This document shows, one piece after another, positions 60,889 through 64,000 of a DNA stretch of 64,000 bases. Under the pieces are notes generated by a model. That model saw only the letters and a list, made by a program, of their open reading frames with translations. It was not told the DNA's origin and made no database searches. The stretch comes from an uncultured Propionimicrobium sp. GTDB taxonomy: Bacteria > Actinomycetota > Actinomycetes > Propionibacteriales > Propionibacteriaceae. Position 1 is the first letter of the stretch. Every line of letters begins with the position of its first letter. The position numbers were made by a program, and so were the translations under genes. Location of the stretch: positions 80,829-144,828 of the forward strand of contig CAMIGX010000007.1 in the NCBI GenBank assembly GCA_946221385.1. Direction: 5' to 3'.

Positions 60889-61347
60889 TCACTGCTGAGC
60901 GCCGTCAGCAGGTTTACGATATGCGTCCTGCTCACCGGCGTAGGCAGCACCTTCGCGCTGCGCAGCCAACGCCTCATCGGAAGCTCGCACTCGATCGAGC
61001 AGATCGCTGATCTGCTTGGCGCTTTCTTCCGACGCGTCCTGGACGAAGGTCAGCGTCGGGGTGTTCTTCAACCCGAGCTGCTCGCCGACGATGGTACGCA
61101 GCATGCCCTTTGCCGATTCCAACGCAGCAGCAGTGTCGGACTTACCGCCGATAGCATCAGCTTCGCGACCATCCAGCGAACGATCCATTGTCGTGTAAAA
61201 GACGGTCGCCTGCTGGGCGTCACCGGTCAGCCGGACGTCAGTGACGGTGACGTAGCCCAATCGCGGATCTTTGACCCGCCGATCTAAGGCCAACGAGATG
61301 GTCTCTTGGATCTGATCTTCCAGTTGCGCGATACGTGGATTGCTCAT
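60889..61347 (-). CDS. rbfA: 30S ribosome-binding factor RbfA
   Basis: Cold-shock-related factor that binds helix 1 of 16S rRNA during 30S maturation. The 152 residues show RIAQLEDQIQETISLAL, VKDPRLGYVTVTDVRLTGDA and the KH-like GMLRTIVGEQLGLKNTPTLT, with a hydrophilic 40-residue tail (DAYRKPADGAQQ end). It starts 24 bases after infB and is followed closely by truB, one operon. Confidence 0.95.
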   Translation of the reverse strand: MSNPRIAQLEDQIQETISLALDRRVKDPRLGYVTVTDVRLTGDAQQATVFYTTMDRSLDGREADAIGGKSDTAAALESAKGMLRTIVGEQLGLKNTPTLTFVQDASEESAKQISDLLDRVRASDEALAAQREGAAYAGEQDAYRKPADGAQQ

Positions 61348-61371
61348 TATTAGTTCCTATCTCGTTGCGGG

Positions 61372-64000
61372 TCAGTCGCGGGGCTTCTCGACCATTTCGT
61401 AGGTTTCGATGACATCGCCGATCTGGATGTCGTTGTAGTTGTGCAAGGTCGCGCCACACTCGTAGCCTTCGCGCACCTCAGTGACGTCATCCTTCTCGCG
61501 ACGCAGCGACGCGATCGTGGTGTCGGAAATGACCACACCGTCGCGCACCAAGCGAGCCTTGGCATTGCGGCGCATGATGCCGTCGGTGACCATGAGGCCA
61601 GCGATATTGCCGAACTTCGAGCTGCGGAAGACCTCGCGGATCTCGGCGCTGCCCAGCGACTTCTCTTCGTAAATCGGCTTGAGCATGCCCTTGAGCGCGG
61701 CCTCGATCTCGTCGATCGCGTCGTAAATGACCGAGTAGTAACGGATATCGACGTTCTCCTGATCGGCCAGACGCTGGGCCTGAGCGGTCGGGCGAACGTT
61801 GAAACCGATGATGACCGAATGCGGAGTGGACGCAGCAGCCAGCGAGACATTGGTCTCGGTAATCGCACCGACGCCACGGTCGATGACGCGCAGGCTGACC
61901 TCGTCGCCGACGTCGATCTTGAGCAAGGAGTCTTCCAAGGCTTCGACCGAACCAGCGCCGTCGCCCTTCAAGATCAAGGTCAGCTCGCTGGTCTCGCCCT
62001 TCTCCAGCTGCTCGAACAGCTCGTCCAAAGTCTTGCGACGCGAGCCGAGCGCCTGCTGCGCGGCACGAATGCGCGCCTCACGCTTGTCGGCGATCTGACG
62101 GGCCACCCGGTCGTCCTCGACGACCAGGAAGTTGTCGCCAGCACCAGGCACGCTGGTCAGGCCCAAGACCTGCACTGGCATCGAGGGCGGAGCTTCATCG
62201 ACGGTTTCGCCGTGGTCATTGATCAACGCACGCACGCGGCCGTGGGCTGAACCAGCCACGATCGAATCACCCTTGCGCAGCGTGCCGCGCTGAATGAGCA
62301 CGGTCGCCACCGGGCCACGGCCCTGGTCGAGGTGGGCTTCGATAGCGACACCTTGGGCGTCCATGGTCGGATTGGCTCGCAAGTCGAGGGCTGCGTCAGC
62401 GGTCAAAATGATCGCCTCGAGCAGGTCATCTAGACCCTGACCGGTGACCGCCGAGACGTCGACGAACATGGTGTCGCCGCCGTAATCTTCCGGCGTCAGG
62501 CCGAATTCCATCAGCTGGCCGCGGATCTTCTGCGGATCGGCAGTGTCCTTATCGATCTTGTTGACCGCCACCACGATCGGCACATCAGCGGCCTTCGCGT
62601 GGTTCATCGCCTCGATGGTCTGGGGCATGACGCCGTCATCAGCAGCCACCACTAGCACCGCAATATCGGTCGACTTGGCACCTCGAGCACGCATCTGCGT
62701 GAACGCCTCGTGGCCAGGGGTATCGATGAAGGTGATCGCGCGATCTTCGCCGTCCACCTCGGTGGTCACCTGATAGGCGCCAATCGCCTGGGTGATGCCG
62801 CCAGCCTCGCCGCCGGCAACATTGCTCTTCCGCAATGCGTCCAACAGCTTGGTTTTACCGTGGTCGACGTGACCCATGACGGTGACGACCGGCGGACGAG
62901 CTTCGAGATCGTCTTCGTCGCCTTCGTCTTCACCGAATTCCAGATCGAAGCTTTCCAGCAGCTCGCGATCTTCGTCCTCCGGGCTGACGACCTGAATGTC
63001 GTAGTTCAGCTCGGCGCCGAGGATCTCCAGGGTCTCGTCATTGACCGACTGGGTCGCAGTGATCATCTCGCCGAGATTGAACAAGACCTGCACCAATTGC
63101 GCGGGCTCGACATTGATCTTCTCGGCTAGATCCGTCAGCGACGAACCACGCCGCAGACGAATGGTCTGGCCTTCACCTTGACGGATCCGCACGCCACCGA
63201 TAGTGGGTGCTTGCATCTCGTCAAATTCTTGTCTGCGCTGCTTCTTAGACTTACGGCCGCGCTTGCCGGCGCCGCCCTGACGTCCGAAGGCTCCCTGGGT
63301 GCCCGAACCGCCGCGGCCGCCACGACCGCCACGACCACCGCCGCCGAACGCGGGACCGCCACCGGGCATGCCACCCATGCCAGGCGCGCCACCGCCGCCG
63401 CGGCCACGACCCGGAGCACCGCCGCGGCCAGGACCGCCGCCACCACGAGTATTGGCCGGTCGCTGACCGATCTGAGCATTCGAACGCTTAGGCATCATCG
63501 CCGGGTTCGGCCGCGGCATGCCGCTGGTGCCGCCCGGACGAGGCAAACCGCCGGTTGCGCCCGGACGTGGTGCGCGCTGCTCGCCGGGACGTCCGTCACG
63601 GGCTTGCTGACCACCCGGACGTGGCGCGCCTTGACCTGAACGACGCTGCTGGCCCATGCCTTGTGAGCTGGAGAATGGATTATTGCCAGGACGCGGAGCG
63701 CCACTTGCCCGACGCATCGTCGCCGGGGTGGGCCCGCCATGACCGCCCGGAGCAGCAGGACGTGGGCCGGGGCGCGGCGCGCCTGGAGTTGGACGGCCAC
63801 CTTGCGGGCCGATCGCGGACGGCTTCGGAGCGCCGGGCTTGGGAGCTACCGAGCCCGGCGTGGCAGCACGCGGCTTCGGGGCTGCTGACGGAGTCGTTTG
63901 GTCCGTCGCGGGCGGCACTGCCGCGTTGCTGGTCGTGGCATCCGAGACTGCCCCAGCGGCGCTGGCGGCGTTGGCGTTCGCAGCGCTGGCGGGGGTGGGA
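61372..64000 (-). CDS. infB: translation initiation factor IF-2 (5' partial)
   Basis: GTPase that places initiator tRNA on the ribosome. The frame is open through position 64000, so the N-terminus lies beyond the window; the GTG at 63918 is only an internal codon in Ala-rich sequence. Visible parts are an Ala/Pro/Gly/Arg-rich linker (including GRGGRGGRGG-type repeats), the IF2_N segment (GSSLTDLAEKINVEPAQLVQ), G1 GHVDHGKT, G3 DTPGHEAF, G4 NKID, then domains II-IV with GVGAITETNVSLA and VIIGFNVRP. Length exceeds 870 residues, normal for Actinobacteria. Confidence 0.97.
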   Translation of the reverse strand, partial: PTPASAANANAASAAGAVSDATTSNAAVPPATDQTTPSAAPKPRAATPGSVAPKPGAPKPSAIGPQGGRPTPGAPRPGPRPAAPGGHGGPTPATMRRASGAPRPGNNPFSSSQGMGQQRRSGQGAPRPGGQQARDGRPGEQRAPRPGATGGLPRPGGTSGMPRPNPAMMPKRSNAQIGQRPANTRGGGGPGRGGAPGRGRGGGGAPGMGGMPGGGPAFGGGGRGGRGGRGGSGTQGAFGRQGGAGKRGRKSKKQRRQEFDEMQAPTIGGVRIRQGEGQTIRLRRGSSLTDLAEKINVEPAQLVQVLFNLGEMITATQSVNDETLEILGAELNYDIQVVSPEDEDRELLESFDLEFGEDEGDEDDLEARPPVVTVMGHVDHGKTKLLDALRKSNVAGGEAGGITQAIGAYQVTTEVDGEDRAITFIDTPGHEAFTQMRARGAKSTDIAVLVVAADDGVMPQTIEAMNHAKAADVPIVVAVNKIDKDTADPQKIRGQLMEFGLTPEDYGGDTMFVDVSAVTGQGLDDLLEAIILTADAALDLRANPTMDAQGVAIEAHLDQGRGPVATVLIQRGTLRKGDSIVAGSAHGRVRALINDHGETVDEAPPSMPVQVLGLTSVPGAGDNFLVVEDDRVARQIADKREARIRAAQQALGSRRKTLDELFEQLEKGETSELTLILKGDGAGSVEALEDSLLKIDVGDEVSLRVIDRGVGAITETNVSLAAASTPHSVIIGFNVRPTAQAQRLADQENVDIRYYSVIYDAIDEIEAALKGMLKPIYEEKSLGSAEIREVFRSSKFGNIAGLMVTDGIMRRNAKARLVRDGVVISDTTIASLRREKDDVTEVREGYECGATLHNYNDIQIGDVIETYEMVEKPRD

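Noticed and set aside
63135..63800. Frames on both strands within the infB linker
   Set aside because: Gly/Ala/Arg/Pro repeats produce open frames in every phase; only the infB frame continues into a recognisable protein.

Overview
The window reads as a chromosomal segment of a moderately high-GC actinobacterium. Three things point there: actinobacteria-restricted families (DUF3097, DUF4192, DUF5709, a FolP2-type DHPS paralogue), HrcA/CIRCE heat-shock control, and the conserved runs infB-rbfA-truB-...-ribF, rpsO-pnp-dapB, rsmE-dnaJ-hrcA-hemW-lepA-rpsT-holA-comEC-comEA-leuS. A member of the Propionibacteriales is plausible from this gene order, but that placement is inference. Most of the window is ordinary housekeeping DNA, largely on the minus strand.

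Layout. 1-6.4 kb: folP2-like (partial), leuA with a leucine leader peptide and attenuator-like hairpin, then the overlapping era-CNNM-ybeY-phoH operon. 6.8-11.4 kb: a type III restriction-modification pair (mod-res) of mixed base composition. 11.6-12.7 kb: a DUF5709 protein and an RHH/RelE toxin-antitoxin pair with tandem operator octamers. 12.7-31 kb: tgt, a metallophosphoesterase, rsmE-dnaJ-hrcA (CIRCE), hisN, an RNA 2',3'-phosphodiesterase, DUF3097, hemW, lepA, an L,D-transpeptidase lipoprotein, rpsT, holA, comEC, comEA. 31.04-31.19 kb: a three-repeat CRISPR-like remnant (28-nt repeats, 33-nt spacers) with no cas genes. 31.3-36 kb: leuS, DUF4192, a membrane protein and tRNA-Ala(GGC).

36.06 to about 49.8-50.1 kb: a higher-GC island directly abutting tRNA-Ala. 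It begins with remnants of a serine recombinase and of a TetR regulator, the latter broken by an in-frame stop. A tightly packed plus-strand operon follows: an HTH protein, an SNF2/DEAH helicase with a DUF3883-like end, a DUF1156 DNA methylase, a DUF1016 PD-(D/E)XK nuclease, a DUF499 ATPase with an N-terminal Swt1-type HEPN motif, a short protein resembling an internally deleted DUF4263 (Shedu) protein, and a DUF3644 protein with another HEPN R-x4-H motif. The helicase, methylase and ATPase core matches, as I recall it, the putative Hma antiphage system. The added nuclease, mini-Shedu and second HEPN protein make this the most interesting part of the window.

50.1-51.7 kb is a scar zone: a frameshifted secreted protein, a lipoprotein lacking its signal peptide, and a truncated DUF2993-like membrane protein. 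51.7-64 kb returns to housekeeping: dapB, pnp, rpsO, a GH13 alpha-glucosidase on the opposite strand, ribF, two unknown membrane-operon proteins, truB, rbfA and infB (its 5' end lies outside the window). Base-composition figures below were hand counted on single 60-base lines; family names are from recognition of motifs, not from database searches.
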